Positions 23,431-35,885 of a DNA stretch of 64,000 nt are shown here, one piece after another. The position numbers were made by a program, and so were the translations under genes. The notes below the pieces were generated by a model. The model saw only the letters and a list, made by a program, of their open reading frames with translations, was not told where the DNA came from and did no database searches. Position 1 is the stretch's first letter, and every line of letters begins with the position of its first letter. The DNA comes from Escarpia spicata (Eukaryota > Annelida > Polychaeta > Sabellida > Siboglinidae), in contig OZ023207.1 in assembly GCA_963995525.1 (NCBI GenBank), positions 30,960,106-31,024,105 of the forward strand. The letters run 5' to 3'.

Positions 23431-23679
23431 GTTGGGAAATGGTTCCTTGGTTACTTAGACTAGCATGATGACTCAACTGTTTAGTACTTACTTTGTGACT
23501 AGGGTGTACAGGGTTTTAACTACAGATCAGCTGCTAACCAGATTGTTTCATAAAAAAATGGGTATAACTGATAGTTTCTCTTAACCACATATGTACAGTA
23601 AAATCTTGTGAAATGGTTATTTTTCTCCCATTATAACCAGGTGAATCTAGGATTTCACAAATGGTGGACAGCCACCCAT

Positions 23680-24060
23680 TCCACCCCCTGAGGCTCACAA
23701 AAACATGCATCCCCATAACGCTTGCCAAAATCCTAAAATTGCACCCACCTTAACACCCACAGAAAACCTTCAACACCCCAATAAAACCCATAAAAACAAC
23801 TGCACCCCAAGTGCAACCTTGAGTATAATAAAAACCTCCAACTGCAACCCTGTTGAGGTTCACACAAAACATCGAACTACACCCCAACTTCAAATCCACC
23901 AAAAACCTCCAATTGCACCCCAACTTCAAATCCACCAAAACCCTCCAACTGCACCCGAAATTCAAATCAACTAAAAACCTCCAACTGCACCCGAAATTCA
24001 AATCAACTAAAAACCTCCAACTGCTCCCTCGAGGCCAAAATGGGGGCAGACACATCTTGG
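23680..24060. repeat. 36-bp tandem units inside a 'GAGGCTC' element
   Basis: From about 23870 to 24025, units of 36 bases (CCAACTGCACCC + AAATTCAAATC + AACTAAAAACCT) repeat four to five times, flanked by looser copies. The period is a multiple of three, which gives a repetitive open frame on both strands (12-residue periods such as NLQLHPNFKSTK); this is not a credible protein. Similar gaggctCaccaAAAcctc wording occurs at 28380-28620 and 60040-60440. Confidence 0.8.
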
Positions 24061-24669
24061 TTTGCAGATTACACCAAACTAAACCCACCACTGACAACAC
24101 AATCACTAGCATTATATTCTTCTATCTTGAACCTGAAATTCATTAGTCATCCATCTTCTATTTCTGCATTCCAGTTGTGAACCCTGGTAACCACAGAACC
24201 TCTGTCTTGGTATTACCCATGAGTCAACACTCTCATTGCAGACATTGGCTTATTGATGCTGTCTTACTACAGTACTTTGTGAAGTAACTCGGCAACATAT
24301 CAACTTTCTCATGTTTTTTACAGTATAAATAATCCCTTTGTGCCATGATATAATAGTTTACCTGTCAATCAACTCCTGACACATGGAACCTTGTCAGAGA
24401 TATGACAGTAAAGTACACAACTGCCACATCTTTAGTTGGCATCCACATTTGTTACTACAAAAGGAGGCAGTCTGTTCTTCGTTTTTCATTTATTAATTAA
24501 TATAATGTTCTTAAGCGGAACTTAGCTATGTTGAAGGTATACTGTCCACCAAATTGCACTTAGCCGGCCTGAGGTAACCACAATACCCTTTAATGTTCAA
24601 CAATTTCCCATTTTCCCACATTCATCACAACATATTTCCTGTTATAAATTACTACGCTGGCTAATTCCA

Positions 24670-25140
24670 GGTAGAATAGCGGTGTCGCGCTTACATTTAT
24701 CCGGGCGTTAAATAATATCCGGGTGACGTTTGTGCGCATGTGCGTCTCTAATGGAATGTATTTAGCACCAGCTACGACTGTCGTGCTTTCGTTTATCCGG
24801 GCGTTATGTATGTTTATGTATATATATATATATATATATATATGTCTATATATATGTATATAAATTATAAAATGTTTGTTTCCCACAGACATAAACAATT
24901 TCTGTCGTAAAACAGTTTCCTCTCCACACACTCGTCACATGACTTACTCTTATACTTGGTCACAAATCTGAAACAACAAATTAAAATTATGTACTCTAAC
25001 TATAACGCTCGTATTACGACAACAAACGAAACATATTTAACTACTGGATATTATTTATCAGATCTACTGGTGCCAAATATTATGCCTTACATATGCACAT
25101 AAACATCACCCGGATAAATGTTAGCGGCAACGGGCTGTCT
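24670..25140. mobile_element. MITE-like element with ATTTATCCGGG ends
   Basis: CGCTTACATTTATCCGGGCG (24687) and TATCCGGGTGACGTTTGTGC (24716) on the left are mirrored by ACATCACCCGGATAAATGTT (25103) on the right. A second direct copy, TTTATCCGGGCGTTATG, is at 24793. A (TA)n run (24820-24860) lies inside. There is no coding sequence. The inverted arms support a small non-autonomous transposon; the boundaries are approximate. Confidence 0.5.
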
Positions 25141-25394
25141 CCATTTAAGTCAAACATGTGATCTACCATAACAAAGAGGGTATTAAGCTGCAATGTTGTA
25201 AAATATAGTTGTGTTCCTTTTTTAATCCACATATTATAACCTAAAAAATAACTATGCATGTATTCAATACTATACTACGTAGTTTTATGTATTGCTAAAA
25301 TGAAGCAAATATTTTTAAAAAAAATTCTGAGAAAAAAATAGGTTTACCCTAACAATTTGGTAATGAGAAAACCCAATACCAATAGCGACCACAT

Positions 25395-25566
25395 ATAGTT
25401 ATTATTTATTTAGCTTTGGATTATTTGTCAAGAAAAATAAACTGCACATTGAAAAATAACATTTTTTTTTAAAGTATGCATTTCTGCCAAAGTAACTAAA
25501 ATTATACATGACCTAGGCAGCTATTTTTTGATCACCTGCAGAGTAAGCCTGTTCAACTTAATACCC
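25395..25566 (+). repeat. Dispersed repeat family B, copy 2
   Basis: GGATTATTTGTCAAGAAAAAT, AAAGTATGCATTTCTG, AGGCAGCTATTTTTTGATCA and TTCAACTTAATACCC match the right half of the copy at 18135-18597 in the same order. Truncated at the left. Confidence 0.65.
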
Positions 25567-27410
25567 TGTTGTGACAGGTCACATAATTATATATGTGCTC
25601 TACAAATCCATATAACACGTTCCATTGGCCAACCTGTTGGAAGTGTTCCTACTTTGATCGAATATCGTCATCTATCAGATTACAAAATACATCGTCATAA
25701 AACAAAATGCTGTAGTTTTCTCCATGTTTTTTCTTTGACCACTAAAAGTCTGTCACTCGGTTTTATTGCTGTGTCTTGAAAACAATTTGGTCGTTGTATC
25801 TACAGACTTACGCTTGGAGCCAACTGCTGGGCTGAGACTTAGCATGCACATTCAACCAACATAAAACATGTGAATGTTTGTGAATTCACATGAATTTTTC
25901 AATTTTGATAATTACTTAAATCAATGTTAGATTCAACATTAATTAACTAAGTAAACAGCTTGTCTTCAGACATATTTCATACACAAATACTGTATATCAC
26001 AGTACATAGAATACACATATGAGTTAGTAATGCTATAGTGAATATTAGATCATATTTTGGCAAAAGGAATTTATTTGAAATGAGACAAGGAAACATATAT
26101 AAATTGTAGTAGGCACCTTTAATACTAACATTGCAACTGGGACATTGTGACTATGTCTATAGCCACAGTGACTGTGGAATTGGCTGATTCTTACAAGTCT
26201 AATTGACTGATCAATTGAACATATTTTTACAATTCTGCCATAATTTTAATAGTTTCTGTTTAACCGCTTATTCAACTTAGCACCTTGGCATACTCATCCA
26301 TCCTCCGAGTGTGGTTTCCAAGGATTTACCCATAAAAAGATGTAATCTAACAAGCTAATATTATAATCAGTGTTCTTTCACAGAATGACACTTGATCACG
26401 TATAATTACACCAATTACTTAAAAAAGTTAAGCGCAGACAACTTTAAATTGCAACATAAATAGTTGGCTGTTTTTTTTTATTTAAGCGTCTGTCTACTGG
26501 TGAAATGGCACGGGCTCCTACTGATATAATGGTCGCTGTGACAGTGTCAATAATGGAGTCCAAGAGAAATAGTACCCTCAATACTTCCCCCAGTTTGGTC
26601 CGTACACACCTGCATTAATAGTAATAATAAGGTAACTTCTTTTGCACCTAAATTCTCAGAAACCAACCTCAATGGCCCGTCAATACAAAAGGGTTAGTCA
26701 ATATCTGAATTGATAAGTCGTCAACATACGGCACCAGATAACAAATATTCAGGAACTTCACTAGTTACTTAATATTGTTAAATAATGAACTAGCAGAAAT
26801 GTCAGTCACCTTACGGGACATGCCTCGGTAGTTGAGAGTCACCATAACATGCTTGCAGACACTTGTTGTGTGTTCAAATTTACAAAGGTCAGATAGAAAG
26901 TGAGGCTTGTGTCTGATGACAGGCCCTAGTCGTTATAGTGTAGAATTGTCAAGTAATATTTGTATTACAGTTGTACTATACTTTGGCATGAGAGTAGACA
27001 TAAGGGTTATTATGTCAGTGTCTACTAAATGTTTCCACAAATCATTTGTTAGATCTGCACTAATCTTACAATTTTTTGGTTATATTGTACATATTACACG
27101 CATGATACGTTTTATGTTCCGAACAATTGATTTACCCCATAAAAGGTGAGAATCTTGACATATATATCACGTATATGGGGTATTTTGTAAAATATATATG
27201 AAGGCTTTCAGGGCAAAACGTTATATATCCATTTTCTTTGTTTTGAGAAAAAGTCACTTTTGTGCTTTATCCTCAAAGTTTAAATAACAACTTGTAAATT
27301 AAGTTAATATACATTTAGAATCCAAAATCATAGAGAATGGTGGCAAACTCTGAAATATTTATTGCACATTTGTTACGCAAAACGTGATTTTTAATTATTT
27401 TGTTATCACA
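25567..27410. other. Noncoding DNA, no gene supported
   Basis: AT-rich sequence. A TTGGTTTCCAAGGATTTA-like fragment near 26310 matches the 3' tail of the non-LTR relic at 2740-2770. No other feature can be supported. Confidence 0.5.
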
Positions 27411-27417
27411 ACGCAGT

Positions 27418-27545
27418 ATATTCATACAGCGCGTGCCGTCACTTCGCGTAGCTGCACGTGCGGCAAGGCAGTGCTGATTGGCTGAAAACAGACATATAAA
27501 AGACGGATGGCGCTTGTCGCCTTTTGAAAGCAAACGCTCTTTTGT
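27418..27545 (+). promoter_or_regulatory. Candidate TATA/CCAAT promoter
   Basis: A locally CpG-rich patch (GCGCGTGCCGTCAC, CGCGTAGCTGCACGTGCGGC) is followed by an inverted CCAAT box (TGATTGGCTG, 27474) and, about 20 bases on, CATATAAAAGAC (27493), then GGATGGCGCTTGTCGCC. The order and spacing resemble a TATA-type core promoter firing to the right. No protein or RNA gene could be recognised downstream, so the function is open; it might be a transposon promoter. Confidence 0.35.
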
Positions 27546-28379
27546 GCACGTTATTTCATAGGGATTTATTGCGTTTTTATATAAATTAGAAAACATCCCA
27601 GCTCAACATGTGTTTAAATAAACGTTTAGTCCTGTTTTTAGCCAAATTTAAATAATGGCGTTTATTGCATTTTCCCCACGAAACCCTTCATATGTCTTAC
27701 GCCCTGCCCTGCCCGATTCAGGTGGTCATTCGAGGCTCAAGCCATTTAAGAGGAAAACAACAATGTACATGTGTATATGCAAACTCGATTATAAGTAGAT
27801 CCATGCTATACCATCTATCTAAATGTAACAAGCTTAGGGGCAGTGTATCTTCCCAGGTGCCGAGTTCAACTCACCCATTTTTATGTTGGGGGTTTAAGCT
27901 TTTTTAAAATACAGTCTTCCACATGAAAAATGCACTGCTATTCAAACATTTCCCCTTCATGCTATAACAAAGTGTTAGCGTTGACTGACGCCACTCTGAG
28001 TCATCTAATTCATGACACAAGTACAACATGTTCTTGCCAAAATATCCCTTTCTGAATCACCCATTCTTTGGAAAATATCTGTTTACCCCAATGTGGTGTT
28101 ACTTTACCCAAATTAGGGATCACGTAACACAATAAGCCACTATTTTCCCTCTTTCTGTCACTACTTTTTGCCTTTCAGGATCCACAGTTTCACTGACGGA
28201 GATACTTGTTGGCACCAGGTGAACACTGCCTTTAACAGCGCGTCAGTCATTAGAAACAACCACATCTGTGACTGATTCTGTGTTGTCTAAGTTCACAGCT
28301 CAGAAGAACAATTCTGATATGATTCATTCGGGCACATTTCCAGGGAACACACCAAGAACTGGCATCTGAATCTGATGAA
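27546..28379. other. Noncoding DNA downstream of the promoter-like patch
   Basis: An open frame at 27665-27907 (+) shows no recognisable family. A tRNA-B-box-like GAGTTCAACTC at 27862 is isolated. No gene can be supported. Confidence 0.4.
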
Positions 28380-28620
28380 TATTGGGGGGCTGAGGCTCTA
28401 AAAACCCTCCTCGATTTTTACTCCATGATATTCACACAAAAACAAACCTTCCGGCTCGTTTCAGAAGCTCGATAAAACCTCAAACTCCACTTCCCTTTGA
28501 AGCTCACCAAAATAAACTACCTTGATGCTCTAAATATTGGGGGTTAATCCGATCTCCAGCCTCAAATCAAATATTCTGGGCTTGAGTCCCCCCAAGCTCC
28601 CCTGGTTCCGATGCCTATGT
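28380..28620 (+). mobile_element. 'GAGGCTC' element, copy 2
   Basis: CTGAGGCTCTAAAAACCC, GAAGCTCACCAAAATAAAC and a distinctive right end (GGGGGTTAATCCGATCTCCAG ... CCTGGTTCCGATGCC) recur in related form at 32040-32150 and 60345-60440. There is no coding sequence. The shared right end suggests one transposon family with an internally amplified 30-40-bp motif. Confidence 0.5.
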
Positions 28621-29129
28621 CAGAAGAAGACACCAGTCCAATATATCAGCCAAGTATATACGTTTTAAAGATTTATAAGTCCCCCCTCAAATTTATTATT
28701 TCACCGGAGTCACTGGACCCAACAAGTGAATATGGACTTCAGTACAAACTGACGTAAAGGACGACGTAGAAGTGGAGGAGTTTCAATGGTCAGCTTGTCT
28801 ATTGTAGACTGACCACTGTCGAAGTCACAGAGATTTCAGGAATGATTGTACTTTGAACTTTTTGATTTGGGGGTGACCTGTGGTGGCAACGTGGGTATTA
28901 AGTTGAACACACCAAATCTGCACCCAAGCCCAAAATTATGTACATACAGGTCACATGAAATAAATTCTGTGAATTTGACATAAACATCTGCCTTATATTC
29001 TCTTCTTTCAAAGTTCAGTTTATTTTATTCGACTCATAATCAAAAGTTAATCAAATCCTTTCATTTATGAACCCACAAATTTAAACAAACAGTAGACAGC
29101 ATGAGTTAAAATGACTTCATTTCTCAAAA
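28621..29129. other. Noncoding DNA, no gene supported
   Basis: No coding, RNA or repeat signature that I can support. Confidence 0.45.
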
Positions 29130-29290
29130 TGTCATATTTACATTTGCGTCAAAGTTAGCTATAACTAAAAAACTACTGAAGATATTTCAACGAATGAGGT
29201 ATCATTTTAAAGCTAATGATCTGTGGAATCTAAAAAGCTACAATATTCAATTTAACAATACCCACTTTGCTGTCACAAGTCACATACTCA
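29130..29290 (-). repeat. Dispersed repeat family B, copy 3
   Basis: On the minus strand: TTTTTAGATTCCACAGATCA, GTTGAAATATCTTCAGTAG, AACTTTGACGCAAATG and GACATTTTGAG. These match the left half of the copies at 18135 and 36925 in the same order. Confidence 0.65.
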
Positions 29291-29359
29291 ATGTCACACT
29301 TGTTTTCGGAATTACAATAAGAATGACTAAGCTGAAGTGGTGAAAATAAGTAATTAACC

Positions 29360-29475
29360 AGTCGTTGACACTTTATAATTCACCCCTGACAGACAAGTTC
29401 TTTCCCACACCCTCTGCACTTCTCATGGAAGCATTCAGCCATGCCACAACTGTTATACAAAGACTATTCATTAAT
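29360..29475 (-). mobile_element. SINE body fragment
   Basis: CCCCTGACAGACAAGTTC, CTTCTCATGGAAGCATTCAG and CCATGCCACAACTG match 23160-23235 of the SINE at 23112-23430. The tRNA-like head is missing. Confidence 0.55.
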
Positions 29476-30530
29476 GCACGTAGCTGTCAGAATGAGTTAT
29501 CAAAACATAAATTTTTTTAAACATGACTACAAACAACATATATATATAAATCTGAGAATCTGAAGAAAAAAAATTTAACTGTGACAAAAGTAAGTTATAA
29601 CAGAACACTTCTGACGGGAAAATTAAAATCAGGATTACAAACAACTTATGCTAGAACACTCACAGCAGATCAACATAAACCATGGTTATAATAAACCACG
29701 GCATTATACCATAACCATTCTAAACAAAATATTACCAACCTAAAATGAAAGTGATATAGAAACCAGGATGTTACTAATGACAGACAGGAAAGGGTGATGG
29801 CTGTCAACAGCTTATACACTTGGCACATCACCAATCCACAAACCATTAGGGGATGGCCAACACCCACCCTGATAACAACTGAATTTGTCAGAACTTGTTT
29901 ATCAGGTCACAAAGCTTTAAGTTGACGAACCGTGTCATATTCTACCAATCCATGGTACATCAACATAAATAACACTAATAAAAAGAAAAAACAGCATGTT
30001 CTGTAAATGTGAGGTGTTTCTGTAATGTAATTTTCCAGTCTGTTCCGGCAGATTCATGTCTTTCCTACAATATATACCTACCACCTCCTGTCATTTACAG
30101 TCAACAATTATTATTATAGCCATTTCATGGCCAAAAATTAGAAAATTTTATATATTACAAAAAGGACATACAATCAAAAAGTGGGAAAACAAGATCAAGA
30201 AAAAAACACTCTATTTTTCAACCAATCACGGTAAAGTTGAAGTGGGAGTTTGAATTTTAGCAGATCTGCTGATTGAAGCACAAATATAACCACTCAAAAC
30301 CACATGAACAAAAGCCGTAATGGTCATTTCTATTTCTGTCTGCAATTTGTGTATTAAATATTATCAATAAGACACAGTTTAATATCACGTGTATTGAATG
30401 GGTAAAATAATAATGACGTAACATTTGTGGTTTTATCCACACAGGAAACAGGAGGGGGGAGGGTGTTCTCAGTAATTATGCCCTGCAATCCTGTTGATTA
30501 GATCAGCAAATGAAAATACTAGACATTAGT
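29476..30530. other. Noncoding DNA, no gene supported
   Basis: AT-rich sequence with a TA run at 29541-29548. No supported gene. Confidence 0.5.
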
Positions 30531-30535
30531 TTTGA

Positions 30536-30605
30536 TACGACCCCCACTGGAAAATCAGGTGACTAAGGTGCTAGCCACCACACAAAGCCACTCATACCAA
30601 AGGCC
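30536..30605 (-). mobile_element. tRNA-like SINE head relic
   Basis: On the minus strand, GTGGTGGCTAGCACCTTAG fits a pol III A box and GGGGGTCGTATCAAAAC lies at B-box distance. It is a weak, decayed relic. Confidence 0.3.
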
Positions 30606-33577
30606 TGTCAATATTTGACTTGAGTCTCAGTTCAAACTGATCAGCTGTCTGCTGCCCTCTCCCCAGGCCTTACACCTGCTGTGGCAACTACATAAGTGGG
30701 ACACGTTATCATATTTTATCTTAAGAACTTACCTTATAACAACTTACCTTTTTTAAGTATCACCTCTTGATTGATTTACCACAACAGTGAATCCTGTTAG
30801 TTTATGCAGTGGGTAAACAGTTTGATATACACAGCTGGTTAAATAAATGTGTATACACATTAAAAAAAATCATCATTGTTGTTCTCCTGTTTTCCTGTCT
30901 GTCGGGGCTGAGGCTGGCCTCCATTCCGATCCACGATTTCTGGTATAATGTTATCTTCTTTTCCTCACTGATCATGCACAGCACTATACATTGTTATTAC
31001 AAAGTTTTATTTTATTCATAATTATTTACTTAACTTATTATATCTAATTTAATTATTTAGGTATTAAACCGCTTAATTAATTTAATTTTTAACTCAATTA
31101 ATTTAAGAAAAAATCATATATTTACCTGATATTTAATTTACCTTGGGTTATGTAACTGATATTTTATATAACTTTTATATGCTACTCTTAAATCATATAG
31201 TTAATTTTGTTTCAGTACCTTTAATAGTATACATCTGATGAAGTAATTTGTGAATGTGTCAGTAGCCTAGAGCTCTGATACAGAAGGATCACATTGTCCC
31301 ATGAATTTTGATGATACATTCGATTATACAGTGAAAAATAATGTATTCGACTGCAGATTTGATGATTTCGCTAAAACCAAGTGGCATATTTGCTCAGGTA
31401 ATTTAGAACGTAGCTGATATTGTTGTTTGATTTTTATTAAACGGATCCCAAAAGGGATGCGTGAAAACAATATTTGGGGAAAGAGACCTTCAAAAACATC
31501 AGTAGAGTTTACAAAAGTGCTAATTCGCAATAAATACTGATATCAACGTGAATGATTTGTGTTGAGTTATACTTTTTAATATTTAAAACATGGAAATAAA
31601 TTACAAAGTGTATATTTATAATACGATATACAGGTGTATATACTGCCCACCAAACTGTCTTTAATAAATTAAAAACAGTGTTTGCAATATAAAAAATGAG
31701 CCAGCAAAATGTTCAAATGGTAAATAATTTAACCAATGATGATTGATCATGTGTCAGTCTAAGGTTGTGTGCCCAATGGTGTGGCTTCTATCCGCCTACT
31801 GGTTCAACACAGAGGCAGTGTTAGTTGGTTATCAGTATTTAACCGTTATCTATAATTACATCTACCACAGAACACACACTTCCTGCATAGATCTAGTTTT
31901 GATTTGAACCAAAGCTGAGAGCGTAATAGTCCAACATGCAACATATTACACTATTATTGCATGTGTAGTATTTTATGTGCGTGTAATCAATAATTACAAT
32001 TACATTTTAAATATATATATATATATTATCATAGGTGTCAAAATGGATGTTAGGGGGCAGAATCCCCCAATATTTAAATTGGGGGCTCAAGCTCTAACTC
32101 AACTCCCTGTATTCGCCAAGTTCTGACGCCAGTGATTATAAACCTGATTTTATAATGTCATCAAAAATCTTTCAACTGACAAACCAATCCTTGGTTGTTA
32201 TCTAACCAATGTTCACTGCTTCAGAAATGGTAGATGAGAAGGCAGGTATGCCTGCCTTTCAATTAATTGTAATTAATCAAATGGGCTGAAAGGCTGAAAC
32301 TGCAATTAATTCATAAACTATTCCCATAAATTACTATCTACTGCTGTGTATCTCAGTGTACTATTTACTGGGTCATCTGAGAACACAGGTGTCTGATACA
32401 AAACAACTCTGGCTCATTAAGGCGAAGAATTATAGTTGACCTTCCAAATAGTGCATACAATACATAAATGTGATTTTTTTAATAGTATTTGGTATGTAAT
32501 AAAAATAAGGTCAGGAGACTCTTTTAAGACTATTAAAGTCACTCTCAAGGAGCCATATTATTAACTAAAATTAAACTGAATCATTACGTAAAAATATTAA
32601 AGTATTACAGAAAAATTCAATGTAATATTAACATATGTACATACGTAAAACATGTGTGACTGTGCGTGTGTGTGCGTGCGTGCATGCTTGTATGTGTGCG
32701 CATGAATGTGTGTGTGTGTGGGTGCATGCATGCGTGCGTGCGGTGTGAACGTATGTGTAAGGTGTAACTGCTCTGTTACTTAGAAAGAAACATTGTAAAT
32801 GTCGATTTGGGGTTACACAGTGTTACAGGAATCGTGGGTCGGTCCCCTAGACCTTTGAGATCTCCTAAATGCCCACTGGTCATGTGCTCAGATAGCCTGC
32901 CTACAGGGTTAATTGGTGTAAACCACCAAGACTCTCTGACACTTTCCACTAGGTTAACTACACATTCCTAACTACAACTAGCCCACTGGTATCCTTGAAT
33001 CAATTTCCTTATCTACCCAGTAGCCAGCACCTACAGATATTTAATTGATTTCTAGGATATTCTTGGAAAGTCAAACAGTATTCCAATGAACTGGTTGATG
33101 ACCACTTGTAATTGTAAATGTACTAACTAATTGTTAACTAATTACCAGGTTATTTAATTTTGTATTAATACTGATTTTAAAAAGTAAATAATAAAACAAT
33201 TATTGTTGATGATTAGACAAATTCTGTATTAATCTCATTTAATATATAATAACATTTCATGAGTACATTTCAAGGAAAATGATCATTGAATTGGATTTTA
33301 TTCAACAACAAACATATGTATACATGGTGAACTCATACATAACAGTTGATCCTACACAGAGCATCAAGGTGCTGTGAAAACCTAACTCTATATACAATCT
33401 TGAAAACTAATTACTAATCTAATTCCATATATTACATAAACACAATTGACTAGAATTACTGTTGATGCAACCTTTACATACAAGTTGCTATGTATATTGG
33501 CTGCCCACTTATACTTCACTCAATACTTAGTACATTATATGTAATAAACTGACTGATTAGTTTTACTAATACAAACT
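30606..33577. other. AT-rich DNA without recognisable gene
   Basis: This stretch includes TTAATTAA-rich sequence (31020-31150), a 'GAGGCTC'-family right-end fragment (32040-32150), a TA run (32013-32025) and a TG/CG-rich tract (32640-32745). No coding exon can be supported. Confidence 0.5.
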
Positions 33578-33589
33578 TTAATATAAAAT

Positions 33590-34325
33590 TTCATACTTTT
33601 GTAGGAGAATTCTTTTATAATTATTTTTAAACTGGTAAACCGTACTGCATGTCTGTAGGTCTGGCTGTAATTGATTCCACAACTTAGGACCCTTATTACT
33701 AATATACGCCGCTTTATATATCGTTCTACTATATTTTATTTTGAAATTATAGTTTTTATTACGTGTATTATGATTGTAACCATCGCCTACTCTCTTAAAG
33801 TAACTCAACAGATGGTCTGGAAGCAAAATGTTGTTAATCTTAAACATAAACACCATATTGTTGAAGTCAATCACATCATACACACACAGAGTTTAAAATA
33901 ATAGAACATTGGTCTTGTGTGTGACAAGGACCCTTCGTGTTTACATAATCGTATTGCTTTTTTCTTTAACACATAGAGCAATTGTATTTTGTTGTAATAC
34001 GTGTTTCCCCAGACTTCACAACAGCAGTTAAGATATGGCATGATAAGAGTGCAGTACAAAGCACATAAAGCCTGACTATTTAACTGGTGCTTAACTCTAT
34101 TTATGATGGACACATTCTTAGCAATTGAATTTGTTATCTTCTTGATATGGTCATTCCAATCTAACTGATAGTCGATGCAAACACTGATAAATTGTGTAGT
34201 ATATTCTCTTTCAATATCAGTTCCATTTAGGCTAACTATAAAATTATTGACACTCTTTTTCCGACTTATTACCATAAAGTTTGTTTTTGAAACAAGAAGT
34301 TTGTGTCATCAGCAAATATTATACA
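33590..34325 (-). pseudogene. Decayed jockey/CR1-like reverse transcriptase, C-terminal half
   Basis: The minus strand carries the catalytic box IIFADDTNFLFQ (FADD at 34316-34305). After a frame change come MVISRKKSVN, a Leu-Asp-Trp motif (YQLDWNDHIKK), LIMPYLNCCCEVWGNTY (the YC..VWG signature) and, after a second frameshift near 33880, NNILLPDHLLSYF and NHNTRNKNYNFK. This order matches the palm-to-C-terminal region of jockey/CR1-superfamily non-LTR elements. About 25 residues between FADD and MVIS are missing. The upstream RT and endonuclease are absent: a 5'-truncated, dead copy. Confidence 0.85.
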
Positions 34326-34393
34326 TTTCATCACAGCTGATACTTTACACATGTCGTTAATATATAATTCATCTTATTATTATTATTACATAC

Positions 34394-34758
34394 CTGATGT
34401 TTTGCTTACAGGGGTCTGTCCTGATATGTTTTGTTTACAGGGGTCTGTCCTGATGTTTTGCTTACAGGGGTCTGTCCTGATATGTTTTGTTTACATGGGT
34501 CTGTCCTGATATGTTTTGCTTACAGGGGTCTGTCCTGATATGTTTTGCTTACAGGGGTCTGTCCTGATGTTTTGTTTACAGGGGTCTGTCCTGATATGTT
34601 TTGGTTACAGGGGTCTGTCCTGATATGTTTTGTTTACAGGGGTCTGTCCTGATGTTTTGCTTACAGGGGTCTGTCCTGATATGTTTTGTTTACATGGGTC
34701 TGTCCTGATATGTTTTGGTTACAGGGGTCTGTCCTGATATGTTTTGGTTACAGGGGTC
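34394..34758. repeat. 27/29-bp minisatellite, 13 copies
   Basis: Units of the form ACAGGGGTCTGTCCTGATAT + GTTTTGCTT repeat 13 times, alternating between 29- and 27-base lengths by loss of one AT. It abuts the RT relic on its left. Diverged copies reappear at 35625-35880, so the array was once longer or has been split by about 870 bases of other sequence. Confidence 0.93.
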
Positions 34759-34773
34759 TACAATTGGAGTTTT

Positions 34774-34850
34774 TGTCCGCCATTTGGGATGCTAGCACGT
34801 GCGTCAGTGCATATGTTCTGGCCTGGCGTGCCTCCAGAATGGCGGACTAA
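34774..34850. repeat. Imperfect palindrome with facing GTCCGCCATT arms
   Basis: GTCCGCCATT at 34777 and AATGGCGGAC at 34838 are exact inverse copies. The flanking GCTAGCACG and CGTGCCTCC also pair partly. Each arm contains a CCGCCAT/ATGGCGG core like a YY1 site. This may be a bidirectional promoter core or the fold-back end of a mobile element. No adjacent coding exon is recognisable. Confidence 0.4.
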
Positions 34851-35624
34851 CAGCTTCACTTATGTTCTTTGAACAAAGAAAATAGCGCATGCTGTACTGT
34901 CTTGTATCGATACACGGTCTTTGCCTTTGGTTGACACGACTCACGAGTTAGCACTGGCGCCATCACACTCGTAACGATTTGCCTTGCGGGTTTTAAAAAT
35001 CATTCATTATAAATCCACCAAAATAAATGAATACCGTTGCATAGTAATCATGTTTGTTTCAAAATATCGCCAATAAAGTCAGTATCGTTTACAGTATTGG
35101 TGATTTTACTCTTTCAGCATTTACTGAGTTTCCGTTCATAAACACAAATCCTGTTTCGAAATGTCGATTACGTGGAATTCCATCCGTTTTTCAAGAATGT
35201 GTCGTAATCGGCAGGTGCTTTTTGTATCTCCCTGCCCTGACGTTGACTTCACATACGATTATTTAATCTGCATACACATAGGCAAGTGTTGGTTGCTTTT
35301 CAAGGAACCACCTCTAGCGGGTAGGTGACACATCTCTGCTAGCGGGTAGGTGACAATTATCTTAGCAAGTCTAGACCTGGCTTAATTGGTTTCTAGTGTG
35401 TCAGGGAGGTGGTTAGGTGATCCGGGTGGGTGATTTTCAAAACCAGTAGATTTTGTAACTGGTTTCACAGCAGTTTCAATGACGTCGTAAAAATGGCATG
35501 GACGGGCTGGCCCCCGCCAAAAAACGACATGGACAGACCCGTCCACAATCAATTTGAAACCGTCCAAAAATGCAATTTTTGAATATTACCAGTCCAAAGG
35601 ACGGTGGACAGGTCTCTGGGTGGG
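34851..35624. other. Noncoding DNA between split minisatellite arrays
   Basis: GC content is somewhat higher than the surroundings. A short direct duplication, CTAGCGGGTAGGTGACA, occurs at 35316 and 35339. An open frame at 35054-35266 has no recognisable family. Confidence 0.5.
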
Positions 35625-35885
35625 GCCCTGATCAGTCCTGATGTGTTCTGTTTACAATAGTCAGACCTGATGTGTTATGTTTACAGGGGTCAGTCCTGAT
35701 GTGGTATATTTACATGGAGTCAGATCTGATGTGTTCTGTTTACAGGAATTAAGCCTGGTGTGTTCAGTTTACTAGTGTCAGACCTGTTGTGTTACAGGGT
35801 CTGATCTGGTGTGTACTGTTTACATGGGGTCATACATGATTTTTTTACTGCTAGTATTACTTTACAAGGGGGTCAGATGTGATGT
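35625..35885. repeat. Diverged copies of the 29-bp minisatellite
   Basis: About eight to nine loosely conserved units of GTCAG.CCTGATGTGTTCTGTTTACAGG-type sequence correspond to the array at 34394-34758, with much more substitution and indels. This indicates an older, unhomogenised flank. Confidence 0.7.

Noticed and set aside
23705..24146. Repetitive 12-residue-period protein
   Set aside because: A 36-bp tandem repeat inside a dispersed element; open in several frames on both strands, low complexity.
31361..31402. Possible micro-exon between CTGCAG and CAG/GTAATT on the plus strand
   Set aside because: It is only about 42 bases, open in one frame, with no flanking exon to join it to; splice-like sites of this quality occur by chance.
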